Under the pieces are notes generated by a model that saw nothing but the letters and a program-made list of their open reading frames with translations, ran no database searches and was not told the DNA's origin. From Candidatus Anammoximicrobium sp. (GTDB taxonomy: Bacteria; Planctomycetota; Planctomycetia; Pirellulales; Pirellulaceae): a stretch of DNA of 64,000 bases. Below are positions 15,732 to 24,937 of this stretch, piece after piece. Numbering within the stretch: position 1 is the first letter of the stretch; each line of letters begins with the position of its first letter. The translations under genes and the position numbers were made by a program. The DNA lies in the NCBI GenBank assembly GCA_012515235.1, contig JAAYYU010000188.1, positions 1 to 64,000 on the forward strand. Reading direction: 5' to 3'.

Positions 15732-17507
15732 TCAGCGAGTCGTGATCCGCCGCCGGATGCCGCTGAGAATGAGGCAGACGAGCCAAGGCCCGAATTCAAA
15801 CCAGGTCACGACCAGGTCGAAAAAGGCGGCGCCCGCATACGGCGTTCCGGCGATCGGGGTGTCCGGAAACTGGTAGCTGAACCAGAACCGCGCGTAGTAC
15901 AGCAACACCGCGCCGCTCATCCACAGCCAGACGCGACTGCGAGAGAACACGACCAGCGGCATGACCCACGTCCAATACCAGGGGTTCAGTGTGGGCGAGA
16001 GAAACCAGAACCAGGCCAGGATCAAAAAGGCCCACTCGAGCCACACGGACGCATCGGCCTTCCGCAGCGACCTGCGGACGCACCAGGCCGCCAACGCGGC
16101 CGTCGCCAGCAGCGAAACGACGCGCACAACCAAAAACGACGCTTGCCACCGATCCCCGCCATAGCGGGCTGCCAGGGGGGCGACCAGAGCGGCTCGCGGC
16201 GCCTCGGGGACGACCGCGAACCACGGGCGCGGCCGGTCCTGCCGGACGTCCCGGGGCAGCACGTTTTCGATCGCGATCATGAACAGGAAATCGTTCATCT
16301 CCCAACGCATCAGGAACATCTTCAGCCCGCGGCTGGGATCGGCTGTCGAGCCGGGAAAGGAACCCGGCTGGACTGCACCGGCATTCACCGCGCCGAGCCG
16401 AGGTTGCCCGCGGAAGCCGAGTGGCGGCAGTAGCGGCCAGAGGACAATCAGCGTTGTTGCCAGGAACACGTCGGCCGCAGCCCAAAACCACCGCCACCCC
16501 AGACGTTGCACCACCCAGGCCGCGAGCAGCGGGGCCAGCCAAACCGGAAACAGCTTCGCGCCCACGGCCAGCGCCAACGCCCCGCTGGCGGCGACCGCCC
16601 CCAAGCCGCGACGGAACGTAGGACGCCTGCGGGACCGGCAATCGCCTTCTTTTGCCATGCCCGACGCTGCCAGCGAACACACGGCCAGCCAAAGCGCGAG
16701 CGTGGTCCAGAAGACGGCGATCGTGTCCAGGTGTCCGCTGTTGCTGAATTCCTTGAGCACCAGCGGACACCAACCGTAGACGATGCACAGGCCCAGCGGC
16801 CGCCGCGTCTGGTGCAGCAGGAGGATGACCAGACCCAAAGTCGCCAGATCAAAGGCGGCGAGCCAGGCCTTGAGCACCGTCATGCGCCGCTCGACGGTGG
16901 CGCCGGCGGGCGTCGTCCAGGCGGCCGCTGCGAAGACGGCCTGGCTCACCGGCGGATACACGCTGGGAAGTCCCGCATAGTGGACCCTCGACAGCACCGT
17001 GCGGAGGTGCGGATCGGAGTCCCGCAGTTCCACCAGGCGCGCCAACCGCTCGTCGGCGGTCTGCTGGCGCGAGGCGGCGAGCACGACGCCCGGCGGGTAA
17101 CGAAACGGGTTGACGCCCTGGCAAACGACGCTGCCGTCCCAGAGATACCGGTAGATGTCGACCTCCTGGATGGGGACCGAGGGCAGCAGGATCAGCCGAT
17201 AGGCCAGCGCCGCACTGATCAGGAACGTCAGTTGCCCGTGACGGAGCGGACCGCGGGCGGCGAAGAACACGGCGGCCAGATAGACGGCGAAGGCGGCGCC
17301 CAACAAGCCCAGCGCCGCCAGCACGGGGCGGTCCGGGTATGCATCATTGTGTTCGAATTCACTGCTCCACCGGGCCAACAACGCGTACAGACCGCCGGAG
17401 ACGACGGCCAGCAGCAGCCACACAATCCAACTCGCCGTGCTCGAAAGACGCGGCCTCAGCCCCGTGTCCGCGGCGCGCGCCGCCAGCCGTACTTGGCGAT
17501 CGTCCAT
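15732..17507 (-). CDS. Multi-pass membrane glycosyltransferase (GT87/DUF2029-like)
   Basis: The 591-residue protein has roughly a dozen hydrophobic segments. The first extracytoplasmic loop carries IQEVDIYRYLWDGSVVCQGVNPF, the acidic loop of GT-C polyprenol-phosphate-sugar-dependent transferases, followed by SVYPPVSQAVFA and FSNSGHLDTIAVF. These match the mannosyltransferase family that glycosylates lipids or polymers outside the membrane using a polyprenyl-phosphate sugar. The gene overlaps the 3' end of the upstream GT2 gene by 52 bases; a GT2 making polyprenyl-phosphate sugar plus a GT-C using it is a common pairing. Exact sugar unknown. Confidence 0.78.
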   Translation of the reverse strand: MDDRQVRLAARAADTGLRPRLSSTASWIVWLLLAVVSGGLYALLARWSSEFEHNDAYPDRPVLAALGLLGAAFAVYLAAVFFAARGPLRHGQLTFLISAALAYRLILLPSVPIQEVDIYRYLWDGSVVCQGVNPFRYPPGVVLAASRQQTADERLARLVELRDSDPHLRTVLSRVHYAGLPSVYPPVSQAVFAAAAWTTPAGATVERRMTVLKAWLAAFDLATLGLVILLLHQTRRPLGLCIVYGWCPLVLKEFSNSGHLDTIAVFWTTLALWLAVCSLAASGMAKEGDCRSRRRPTFRRGLGAVAASGALALAVGAKLFPVWLAPLLAAWVVQRLGWRWFWAAADVFLATTLIVLWPLLPPLGFRGQPRLGAVNAGAVQPGSFPGSTADPSRGLKMFLMRWEMNDFLFMIAIENVLPRDVRQDRPRPWFAVVPEAPRAALVAPLAARYGGDRWQASFLVVRVVSLLATAALAAWCVRRSLRKADASVWLEWAFLILAWFWFLSPTLNPWYWTWVMPLVVFSRSRVWLWMSGAVLLYYARFWFSYQFPDTPIAGTPYAGAAFFDLVVTWFEFGPWLVCLILSGIRRRITTR

Positions 17508-18178
17508 AAGATCTTCCCGCCGGCGCGGATGCTGCCCGCCACCGTGCCGCTGATTTTACTGCGGCCCACCCGCCGCCGATAGGGAACGGGAATCTCGCAG
17601 ATCCGCAGACCGGCGCGGACGGCTTTGATCTGCATCTCGATCGTCCAGCCGTAGTCGCGGTCCGTCATGGCCAGACGGCACAACGGGCCGTAACCGATCG
17701 CGCGGAACGGACCCAGATCGGTGTACGTTGCGCCGAACAGTCGGCGCATGAGGAAACAGGCCAGGCGGTTTCCGAACACGCTTTGGGCAGGCATGGCCCC
17801 TGGTTCGCGGCGGCCGGTCAAGCGGGAGCCCAGCACCAGGTCGGCCCGGTCTTGCAGAACCGGCGCGGCCAGCTGTGGCAGGAGTTCCGGATGATCGCTG
17901 TAATCGCCATCCAGAAAGACGATGGCCCGCGGCGGCGGCGCGCCCTGCCGGATGCCGTCGTCCACTGCGGCCAAGCCGCGCAGGCACGCGGCGCCGTAAC
18001 CGCGCTGCGGCTCCTGGACCACCGTGGCGCCGCAGCGGGCCGCCACCTCGGCGGTCGCGTCCGAACTGCCGTTGTCGACGACGATGGTCTGGCCCACCGC
18101 AGGCAAGTCGGCCAGCACCAGGGGCAGCGACGCCTCCTCATTCAGCGCAGGGATAATGACGGTCACCGCGTCGAACAT
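17456..18178 (-). CDS. Family 2 glycosyltransferase (DPM/DPG synthase-like)
   Basis: The 240-residue protein has the GT-A fold: VTVIIPALNEEASLPLVL at the N-terminus, TIVVDNGSSDATAEVA, GYGAACLRGL, and the metal-binding FLDGDYSDHPE. The end has the DYGWTIEMQIKA and PVPYRRRVGRSKISGT motifs of polyprenyl-phosphate hexose synthases, without the C-terminal membrane helices of longer forms. It probably makes a lipid-linked sugar donor for the overlapping GT-C gene. The start ATG at 18178 lies 7 bases after the G-rich micro-repeat 18185-18203, which supplies the purine-rich ribosome-binding sequence. Confidence 0.87.
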   Translation of the reverse strand: MFDAVTVIIPALNEEASLPLVLADLPAVGQTIVVDNGSSDATAEVAARCGATVVQEPQRGYGAACLRGLAAVDDGIRQGAPPPRAIVFLDGDYSDHPELLPQLAAPVLQDRADLVLGSRLTGRREPGAMPAQSVFGNRLACFLMRRLFGATYTDLGPFRAIGYGPLCRLAMTDRDYGWTIEMQIKAVRAGLRICEIPVPYRRRVGRSKISGTVAGSIRAGGKILWTIAKYGWRRAPRTRG

Positions 18179-18184
18179 GCCCAG

Positions 18185-18203
18185 CCCCCCCCTGCCCTGC
18201 CCC
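18185..18203 (-). repeat. G-rich micro-repeat in the GT2 gene leader
   Basis: On the minus strand GGGGCAGGGCAGGGGGGGG directly precedes the GT2 start codon, overlapping the likely Shine-Dalgarno. Confidence 0.65.
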
Positions 18204-18286
18204 GCGCAGCACGGAATTCAACCCGTTTCCGGCGGCTTCAAACCTGTTTCACCCCGGCCTCGGCATCCCGGCCTCGGCCATCGGCT

Positions 18287-19912
18287 TCACTGCAGCCACG
18301 ACGGCAACTGGCCGGAGGCCGGCAGGGCAAAGACTTTGACGCTCAGCACGCCCGGTGTCGCCAGCACTTCTTCGATCGCCTGCGGCGGCGGCAGGCTGTC
18401 CAGGTTGAGCACGCCAATGGCCTCGCCGCCCGGGTGCTCGCTCTCGCGGCCGACGGACATCTGCGCGATGTTGACGCCGTGCTTGCCGAAGACGGTGCCG
18501 ACCGCGCCGATCACGCCCGGCACGTCGCTATGCACGAAGGACAGGAGGTTTCCGTCCAGGTAGGCCTCGAAGCGGTAGTCGTTCAAGCGGATCAGCCGCG
18601 GCATGTTGTTGCCAAACAACGTGCCGGCCGCGTTGAACGTCTGGCCGCGGCTGGTCACCGAGGCCGTCATGGTGGAACTGAAGTCGCTCGGCTTGCTCTG
18701 CGTTTCTTCCTTGATCTGGATGCCGCGTTCGCGCAGGAGCAGTTCCGCGTTGACGATGTTGACTTCGTCCTCCATCGCGCCTTCGGCCAGTCCGGCGCAG
18801 AAGGCGGCAGTCAGCAGCCGGGTTTCTTTGTCGGCCACTTCGCCACGGTACTGCAGCGTGCAGGACTCCAGGCCGCCGTCGTGGACCTGGGCCAGCAACC
18901 GGCCCAAGCGATAGGCGACGTCCAGATAGCCGCGGAGCGATGCCAGCGTCTGCGGCTGGATTGGAACCACGTTGACCGAGTGCCGGATTTCGCCGGTCTT
19001 GAGGAAGTTCACCAGCAGTTGGACGCCTTCCACGGCGACCAGCGTCTGAGCCTCTTCGGTGCTCGCGCCCAGGTGCGGCGTGCAGACGACGTTCTTCATC
19101 CCGAACAGCGGGCTGGACGTACAGGGTTCGTTCTCGAAGACGTCCAAGGCCACGCCAGCCAGCTTGCCGCTCTTCAGGCCCTCGACCAGAGCCGCTTCGT
19201 CGTAGATGCCCCCGCGGGCTCCGTTGATCAGCCGCGCGCTCGGCTTCATGAGTTCGATTTCCTTGGCGCCGATCAGGTGCTTCGTCTCCGGCGTCAGCGG
19301 CGTGTGGACGGTCAGGTAGTCGATCCGCGGCAGCATGTCGTGGACCGTCTCCACACGCTCGATCCCCAGCTTTTCCGCCGCCTCGGCCGACAGGAAGGGA
19401 TCGTAGGCGATCACCCGCATCGCAAACGCCATCGCCCGCTTGGCCACTTCCGTCCCGATGCGTCCCAGCCCCACGATGCCCAGCGTTTTCTCGGCCAATT
19501 GCGCCCCCATGTACGCGCTGCGATCCCAGCGGCCTTCGACCAGGCTCTGGTTTGCCGCCGCGACGTTGCGGGACAGGGCCAGCATCAGGGCAAAGGCGTG
19601 CTCCGCCGTGCTGATTGTGTTGCCGGCGGGCGTGTTCATGACGACGATGCCCAGTCGCGTGGCCTTCTGGCGGTCGATGTTATCGACGCCTACGCCGGCC
19701 CGCACGATAGCCTTCAACCGCCGGTTGCCTTCGAGCGACTCCGCCGTGATCTTCACGCCGCTGCGGACGATCGCGCCGTCGAACTCGGCTAGCGCTGTCC
19801 GCAGGTCTTCGCCCTTCAGGCCGGTGCGAACTTCATATTCGATGCCCTCCGCGGCATCCAGCAGCGCCAGTCCTTGCTTGGAGATTTTGTCCAGAACGAT
19901 GACTTTGGCCAT
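18287..19912 (-). CDS. serA: D-3-phosphoglycerate dehydrogenase
   Basis: SerA oxidises 3-phosphoglycerate to 3-phosphohydroxypyruvate with NAD, the first step of serine synthesis. The 541-residue product is the long (type 1) form: an N-terminal substrate domain (KVIVLDKISKQGL), the NAD-binding LGIVGLGRIGTEVA at about 145-158, catalytic-region blocks NGARGGIYDE and CTPHLGASTEEAQ, an intervening allosteric-substrate-binding domain, and a C-terminal ACT domain (PGVIGAVGTVFGKHGVNIAQM) for serine feedback. It lies 73 bases downstream of serC on the same strand; with serC it gives two steps of serine synthesis next to glycine-cleavage genes 5 kb away. Confidence 0.96.
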   Translation of the reverse strand: MAKVIVLDKISKQGLALLDAAEGIEYEVRTGLKGEDLRTALAEFDGAIVRSGVKITAESLEGNRRLKAIVRAGVGVDNIDRQKATRLGIVVMNTPAGNTISTAEHAFALMLALSRNVAAANQSLVEGRWDRSAYMGAQLAEKTLGIVGLGRIGTEVAKRAMAFAMRVIAYDPFLSAEAAEKLGIERVETVHDMLPRIDYLTVHTPLTPETKHLIGAKEIELMKPSARLINGARGGIYDEAALVEGLKSGKLAGVALDVFENEPCTSSPLFGMKNVVCTPHLGASTEEAQTLVAVEGVQLLVNFLKTGEIRHSVNVVPIQPQTLASLRGYLDVAYRLGRLLAQVHDGGLESCTLQYRGEVADKETRLLTAAFCAGLAEGAMEDEVNIVNAELLLRERGIQIKEETQSKPSDFSSTMTASVTSRGQTFNAAGTLFGNNMPRLIRLNDYRFEAYLDGNLLSFVHSDVPGVIGAVGTVFGKHGVNIAQMSVGRESEHPGGEAIGVLNLDSLPPPQAIEEVLATPGVLSVKVFALPASGQLPSWLQ

Positions 19913-19985
19913 CTTCGTACCTTTCGTTGTTGTTGGCCCCGGATGCGGCTGGGCCCGACCTCGGCGTGGAACCGCGCGCCCCGGT

Positions 19986-21083
19986 TCAAGCCCCGTTGCG
20001 AGCCAGGAAGTCTTTCATGAAGTCGCGCAGGGCTTGCACGCCGGCCAGCGGCATGGCGTTGTAGATCGACGCCCGCATCCCGCCCACGCTGCGATGCCCC
20101 TTGAGTTCGCGAAGTTTCAGCGGAGCCGCTTCGGCCAGGAATTTCTTCTCCAACTCGTCGTTGGGCAGACGGAACGTGACGTTCATCACCGACCGGCAGT
20201 CGGGCTGAGCATGGCCGCGATAGAAGCCGTTGCTGGCATCGATCACCTCGTACAGCAGCCGGGCTTTCTCGCGGTTCAACGCATACATCTGGTCCAGGCC
20301 GCCGATCTCCTCCTGCAACCAGCGCGCGATCAACTGGAACACGTACACGCCGAATACCGGCGGCGTATTCCACAGCGAGTTGGCCTCCACATGCGTCCGG
20401 TAGCTCAGGTAGCCCCCCAGCGAGTCGGGGCTTCGTTTCACCAGATCGTCTCGGATGATCACGATCGTCAGACCGGCGGGGCCGGCGTTCTTCTGAGCGC
20501 AAGCGTACAGGATGCCATACCGCTTCACATCCACGGGCCGGTGCAGAAAGTCCGAAGAAGCGTCGCACACCAGAGGGATGCTGCCCGCGTCCGGATCCGT
20601 CGCGAATTGGACGCCCTGAATGGTCTCGTTGGAAGTGATGTAGGCGTACGGCGCTTGCGGATTAAACTGTAGCGAACTCATCGGCGGCAGCCGGTCGTAA
20701 TTCGTGTCTTTGCCGTTCCAGACGACGTTGACCGGACCCTCCTTCTTGGCCTCCTCCAACGCGTACTTGCTCCAGGAACCTGTCACGAGGTATTCGGCGG
20801 GCACGCTGGACCCCCGCAGCAAGTTCATGGGGATCATCGAAAACTGCAACCGAGCCCCGCCCTGCAGGAACAAGATGTGGTAGTTGTCGGGGATGCCCAG
20901 GAGGGCTTTCAGCCGGGCTTGGGCATCCGCCATGATGCCCTCAAACGCTTTGCTGCGATGGCTGATTTCCAGGACCGAGGCCCCGGCGCCCGGCAGACAG
21001 ACAAGATCCTTTTGCACTTGTTCCAAGACCGGCACGGGCAAGACGGCCGGGCCGGGGGCAAAGCTGTATACGCGTTCGGTCAT
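19986..21083 (-). CDS. serC: Phosphoserine aminotransferase
   Basis: SerC transfers the amino group from glutamate to 3-phosphohydroxypyruvate (also 3-hydroxy-4-phosphohydroxythreonine in PLP synthesis). The 365-residue product has the family start RVYSFAPGPAVLPVPVL, EISHRSKAF, QGGARLQFSMIPMNLL, and the PLP-binding Lys in YACAQKNAGPAGLT. VGGMRASIYNAMPL near the C-terminus is the family's phosphate-binding end. The ATG at 21083 was chosen to match the family N-terminus; the frame is open for 43 more codons upstream without homology. First gene of a serC-serA operon. Confidence 0.97.
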   Translation of the reverse strand: MTERVYSFAPGPAVLPVPVLEQVQKDLVCLPGAGASVLEISHRSKAFEGIMADAQARLKALLGIPDNYHILFLQGGARLQFSMIPMNLLRGSSVPAEYLVTGSWSKYALEEAKKEGPVNVVWNGKDTNYDRLPPMSSLQFNPQAPYAYITSNETIQGVQFATDPDAGSIPLVCDASSDFLHRPVDVKRYGILYACAQKNAGPAGLTIVIIRDDLVKRSPDSLGGYLSYRTHVEANSLWNTPPVFGVYVFQLIARWLQEEIGGLDQMYALNREKARLLYEVIDASNGFYRGHAQPDCRSVMNVTFRLPNDELEKKFLAEAAPLKLRELKGHRSVGGMRASIYNAMPLAGVQALRDFMKDFLARNGA

Positions 21084-21265
21084 CGCTGTGTGACGCTCCT
21101 GGTAGGTTGGAGGGATTGACCTGGAAACGAAGATTTTAGCAGCTAGGCGCGGCCTGAAAAGTCGGCAGGCAAAATTGGCGGGCCAGCCAGGAAGAAACCG
21201 GGGGTGGATCAAGAAAGCCGGCTTTCGGCAGGCTGTCTCAGACGCTCATTCCGCTGCCAGCCCTG

Positions 21266-22015
21266 TCAGCGATTGGTGGGCGAACCGGCATTGACGGTGC
21301 GCGTGTCGCCGGCGGACAGCGAACCGGCGTATTGGCTGGCGATCGTCTGGTTGAGGGCGGCCATACGTTCCATGATCTCCGGCTGGAATTGGTTCAGGCT
21401 GTAGGAACGCTGGTAGTTGGCCAAGGCCTGGCTGTACTCGCCGCTTTGCTCGCGCAATCGCCCCAACGCGTTCCAGGCACGCGAGTTGTACTGGTCCAGG
21501 TTCACCGCCTCGGTCAGATAGGTCTTGGCAGCCTCTGGATCGCCAAATTCTTCATACAGCCGCGCCAGTTCAATCCGCGCGTCCGCCACGCCGGGACTGC
21601 GCACTGCCCAGTTCTTCAGCAGATTGAAGGCCTTGTCGGATCGGCCAGTCTCCACGAGCAGGACGGCCAGAGCCCGATGGCAATCGGTGTGATTCTCGTC
21701 CAAATCCAGGCATTGGTTGTACAGCGTTTCCGCCTGGTTCAGCACGTTCTGGTCGTTGCGGGCAAGGCCCATCCGGTGCATCGTACAGGCCATGTTGTAA
21801 TAGCCGTCGGCGTTGGTCGGGTCCGTGGCCACCGCCTTTTGGAATTTCTGCATGGCGACGTCATATTGGCCGCTCTGATACAGCCTCGCCCCCTGCAGGT
21901 TCTGGCCGTCCGCCGCCACCTTACAGCCCGCCAAAGCTAACGTGACGAGCGCCAAGGTGACGATCTGCCGATAACCAACCCTCGTCAAGCGATCTGATCC
22001 ACTCACGGCAGCCAT
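21266..22015 (-). CDS. TPR-repeat lipoprotein
   Basis: The 249-residue product has a lipoprotein signal peptide ending in the lipobox LALAGC (Cys about residue 31), then about five tetratricopeptide-like repeats, for example GARLYQSGQYDVAMQKFQKAVATDP, ARLYEEFGDPEAAKTYLTEAV and LGRLREQSGEYSQALANY. TPR lipoproteins of this type are envelope assembly or scaffolding proteins (PilW/Pilotin-like or general). The neighbours give no specific pathway. It is about 180 bases upstream of and co-directional with serC. Confidence 0.85.
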   Translation of the reverse strand: MAAVSGSDRLTRVGYRQIVTLALVTLALAGCKVAADGQNLQGARLYQSGQYDVAMQKFQKAVATDPTNADGYYNMACTMHRMGLARNDQNVLNQAETLYNQCLDLDENHTDCHRALAVLLVETGRSDKAFNLLKNWAVRSPGVADARIELARLYEEFGDPEAAKTYLTEAVNLDQYNSRAWNALGRLREQSGEYSQALANYQRSYSLNQFQPEIMERMAALNQTIASQYAGSLSAGDTRTVNAGSPTNR

Positions 22016-22161
22016 GCCTTCTTGCTAGCAGTCCTGAAAAAGACCCGTGACACCCCGCACCTTGGGCGGCAGAGACAAGCGGGGGGAGGTTAATCCCAAG
22101 CCGCCGGCTTGGCAAGACCAGTTTCTGGTTGCCAGGTTTCGCCATGCCGAGGTGCATTTAC

Positions 22162-22195
22162 GAAAAAAGCCCGGCTTTTTGCGGAAAAGCCGGGC
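22162..22195 (-). terminator. Rho-independent terminator
   Basis: Read on the minus strand, GCCCGGCTTTT (22195-22185) pairs perfectly with AAAAGCCGGGC (22179-22169), followed by a run of six T (22168-22163). It lies 33 bases past the stop of the small gene at 22228 and probably separates it from the TPR gene. Confidence 0.85.
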
Positions 22196-22227
22196 CCGTT
22201 GCCCCCGGATGCTTTTTAGGGCAGCAA

Positions 22228-22581
22228 CTAAGCTTTTAAGGCCACCGACGGTTCCAACATCTGGGTGGCGGGCTGTTTGGCATAACCGAGATTGCGAATG
22301 ACTTCCAGGATCTCGCTGCACGTGGGAAACATCCGGCCGCTGGCTCGCTTGTAGGTGTCCAGGGCTCGCATGACTTCGATTTCGTCTTCGGTATAGTCGC
22401 GCTCGCATGTGGTGGGGTCGATTTGACGCCGCCGCTGAGCACTCCGCCGTTCCGCACTTCGCCGCTCCTCTACCACGGGGACATCCGCCTTGCGACGTTC
22501 GCCATCCGCTTGACGGCGGGAATTCAAGGCGCGACGTTCCATTTGCACTTCAACTTGGCTCGCAGTCTTGTCAACGGTCAC
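22228..22581 (-). CDS. Small basic protein, uncharacterised
   Basis: The GTG at 22581 was chosen as start because GGAGG sits 8 bases upstream; the frame is open further but without a ribosome-binding site. The ~117-residue product has a highly charged Arg-rich first half (ERRSAERRSAQRRRQID) and a conserved-looking second half (YTEDEIEVMRALDTYKRASGRMFPTCSEILEVIRNLGYAK), which looks like a small winged-helix or transcription-linked module. From memory, similar short proteins occur in planctomycetes, but no function is known. It has its own strong terminator. Confidence 0.7.
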   Translation of the reverse strand: MTVDKTASQVEVQMERRALNSRRQADGERRKADVPVVEERRSAERRSAQRRRQIDPTTCERDYTEDEIEVMRALDTYKRASGRMFPTCSEILEVIRNLGYAKQPATQMLEPSVALKA

Positions 22582-22789
22582 AGGACGATCCTCCGGGCTT
22601 TGGCGAAAACGACAACAAACTTGAAAGGGTTGATAAGATGCGGCGAGAATTACGGCTAAAGATAAGTTAGCACGTAAAAGTGCATAGTCCAGGAAAGCGG
22701 CGAAAGATGCGGCCACTTTTTCGGTGATTCCGAAAGGCGGGACTATGCCAGTTATTCCGATTGGTGCTCAACGGGCCACCAGAACGGAA

Positions 22790-23479
22790 TCAGACCACAG
22801 GAGTGACCTGTTGGCGGGAGCTTTGTCGGACGGAGTCGCCCGAGGGCGCCGATGAACGCTCGTTGCGGCCCAGCGGGATCGTGCGACGAATCTCCTGGAC
22901 CGCCACCCCCAACGGTGCCGTGATGGGAGTCAATCCGCCTGCCAGCGTGTCGAGGGGGTCCCAGGTCTGAAGAGACCACGCGGCCGGCCAAGCTGTCCAG
23001 GGAAGGAGAAAGACCTGCCCGTCGGCGATCTGGCTTGCTGGAACTGCCAACGCTGGGCCGGCGGCCATGCCGCGCCGAAGAGCCCGTGTCCGGGTGCCTG
23101 CAAGCACCTCGGTTTGGTGGGCCGAGGGGCGTCCGGAGACCGGCGGCAGCGGCTCGCGCCGGGTCATGATCTGCGGCAACCAGGCCAGCACCAGGCTGGC
23201 GGCAACGGCCAGGATCGCTCCCGCCAGACGCCGCTTCGCCACAGGCGAACGGCGACGGAGTTGAAGTCCGGCGCGTCCCACGACGCGTTGCGCAAAGCCC
23301 TCGTCCGGCACAGGGAGTTCCAACAAGTCCAGACCATCGCCCAAGCGGGTACACGCGGCCAGCGTGCCTCGGCAACGCGAACAGACGCTGGCGTGGGCGC
23401 GGAGCGCAGGATCTCCGGAGGGCGGTTGCCGCCGATCCAAGCATCGCTGCAGTCGCTGTTCAAATTGCTCGCACCGCAT
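22790..23479 (-). CDS. Zinc-finger anti-sigma factor, membrane-anchored
   Basis: The ~229-residue product overlaps the upstream ECF sigma gene by 20 bases, the classic sigma/anti-sigma arrangement. The N-terminus (MRCEQFEQRLQRCLD) and HASVCSRCRGTL (H-x3-C-x2-C) are the zf-HC2 anti-sigma domain that clamps the sigma factor. A transmembrane segment (RRLAGAILAVAASLVLAWL) at about 83-101 separates it from a Pro/Ala-rich C-terminal part likely outside the membrane. It would hold the sigma factor at the membrane until a signal triggers release. Confidence 0.82.
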   Translation of the reverse strand: MRCEQFEQRLQRCLDRRQPPSGDPALRAHASVCSRCRGTLAACTRLGDGLDLLELPVPDEGFAQRVVGRAGLQLRRRSPVAKRRLAGAILAVAASLVLAWLPQIMTRREPLPPVSGRPSAHQTEVLAGTRTRALRRGMAAGPALAVPASQIADGQVFLLPWTAWPAAWSLQTWDPLDTLAGGLTPITAPLGVAVQEIRRTIPLGRNERSSAPSGDSVRQSSRQQVTPVV

Positions 23480-24029
23480 GACGGCGACCTCCCACCACCT
23501 CGCGTTGCCGCAGTTGCGCGAGCAACTGCTGCCGGGCTTGATGAATCCACGTCTTGACCGTTCCCAAGGGCCTCTGGATGGCGACGGCGATCTGATCGTA
23601 AGTGAGGTTGTTCTCGTGGAACAAGACAAACGTTTCGCGGTGTTCGGGCCGCAGCCGCAACAGCGCCAACTGGACTTCCTCGGCCAACGAGTGCAGCGCG
23701 CGCCAATCGGGCGTGCGATCTACCACTTGATCCTCGTCCAACGGCCCGGTGGCCGGCCTCCGCTTGCGCGCCGCCAAAAGGGTCCGGCAGCGGTTTCCCG
23801 CAATAGCCAGCAACCAGGGCTCAAAATCGCGGCGCCGATCCCAGGCCGCCAGACCGCGGAGCACCCGCACGAACGTTTCCTGGGCGGCGTCTTCGGCATC
23901 TTGACGCTGGCCCAACATGCGATAGCAGAAGCGGAAAACCCGGTCGCGGTAGAATTCGACCAGGTCGACCATCGCCGCTTCGTCGCCCGCCAGACAGCGG
24001 TCAATGAGCTCCGGCAAGTGGCTGGTCAA
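23460..24029 (-). CDS. ECF-subfamily RNA polymerase sigma factor
   Basis: The 189-residue protein has sigma region 2 (LVEFYRDRVFRFCYRMLGQRQDAEDAAQETFVRVLRGL, with the DAED..QETF core) and region 4 (LRPEHRETFVLFHENNLTYDQIA followed by the helix-turn-helix GTVKTWIHQARQQL). No extra C-terminal domain. The start appears to be TTG at 24029, with GGGAG upstream; no earlier ATG fits. It overlaps the anti-sigma gene and follows the FHA gene by 12 bases, so all three are probably one unit. Confidence 0.9.
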   Translation of the reverse strand: MTSHLPELIDRCLAGDEAAMVDLVEFYRDRVFRFCYRMLGQRQDAEDAAQETFVRVLRGLAAWDRRRDFEPWLLAIAGNRCRTLLAARKRRPATGPLDEDQVVDRTPDWRALHSLAEEVQLALLRLRPEHRETFVLFHENNLTYDQIAVAIQRPLGTVKTWIHQARQQLLAQLRQREVVGGRRHAVRAI

Positions 24030-24041
24030 AGCAGGCTCCCG

Positions 24042-24755
24042 TCAACGCTTATTGAAGAACTTCTTCAACATTTCGGCGGCTGCATCGCGGGAGTTTTTCG
24101 GAGTTTCCTCCGGCCGCTGCGGCAATTTGCCGAACGTCTTCTTGCCCTTGGTCTTGCCGAAGGGCACCGGCGGTGTCTGCTCTGTCTCGCCCGTCGGCGT
24201 CTCCTCCGCGTCTTCGTCGGCTTGCGTTTCAGACCGCTTTTCGAGCCGCTTCTGCACGGAGAGCTGGTCGGTTTCGTCGAGTTTCAATTGGCGTGTTTCG
24301 GGAGCGACTCGGCGGCGAGCCCGCTCTTCCTCGTCGGCTTCCGCCAGCCAATCGCTGATATCCCCGTCGTTCAACTGCACGGTGTCTTTGCCGCTGGAGG
24401 TCGTGCGAGCCGCCGCTTCCTTGACGCTCGAGACTTTGGGCTTCTTTTCACCGCCCAAGCTGTGGTCGACCACAACTTCGAAGGCCAAGGGGCCGACTTG
24501 AAGGGTGTCGCCGCTTTTCAGCACGCGATCTTCGGTCAGCCGTTCGCCGTTGACCAGCGTCCCGTTCCTGCTCTTCAGGTCGCGGACGAGCAACTCGCCC
24601 TCTTTCAAGTAAATCACACAGTGCCGGCGGCTGATCGCGTCACTCTTGGGGCGCAGGTGGCAATCCTCGCCGCGCCCGATCAGGCACTTGGGCGTCGGGA
24701 TCTTGATTTCTTTGCCTGCCTCGGAACCCTTGAGTAACTTCAGCTTGACCTTCAT
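24042..24755 (-). CDS. FHA-domain protein
   Basis: The N-terminal ~100 residues of this 237-residue protein form a forkhead-associated domain: KCLIGRGEDCHLRPKSDAISRRHCVIYL (GR, S and RRH phosphothreonine-binding motifs) and LVRDLKSRNGTLVNGERL (SRNGT and N). FHA domains bind phosphothreonine peptides made by Ser/Thr kinases. The rest is charged, low complexity (KKTFGKLPQRPEE, EEERARRR) and probably disordered, with no membrane segment. It lies just upstream of the ECF sigma gene, suggesting a kinase-linked input to that regulon; this link is inference. Confidence 0.88.
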   Translation of the reverse strand: MKVKLKLLKGSEAGKEIKIPTPKCLIGRGEDCHLRPKSDAISRRHCVIYLKEGELLVRDLKSRNGTLVNGERLTEDRVLKSGDTLQVGPLAFEVVVDHSLGGEKKPKVSSVKEAAARTTSSGKDTVQLNDGDISDWLAEADEEERARRRVAPETRQLKLDETDQLSVQKRLEKRSETQADEDAEETPTGETEQTPPVPFGKTKGKKTFGKLPQRPEETPKNSRDAAAEMLKKFFNKR

Positions 24756-24937
24756 ACGTCGCCCTTCCTCCGCGCCGGCATCTTCGCATTCGTCGCGGAC
24801 TGTGTGTCCACCCGAACGGCAACCGATCGTCCTCGTGGCGAGTCGCCTGCGGGACGGTTATCGACCGAATCCAAAACTTCCAAAAGCATACCAAACCGGG
24901 GTCTGCCCGTCAAAACGGGATTGCCCGCCAACCCTGG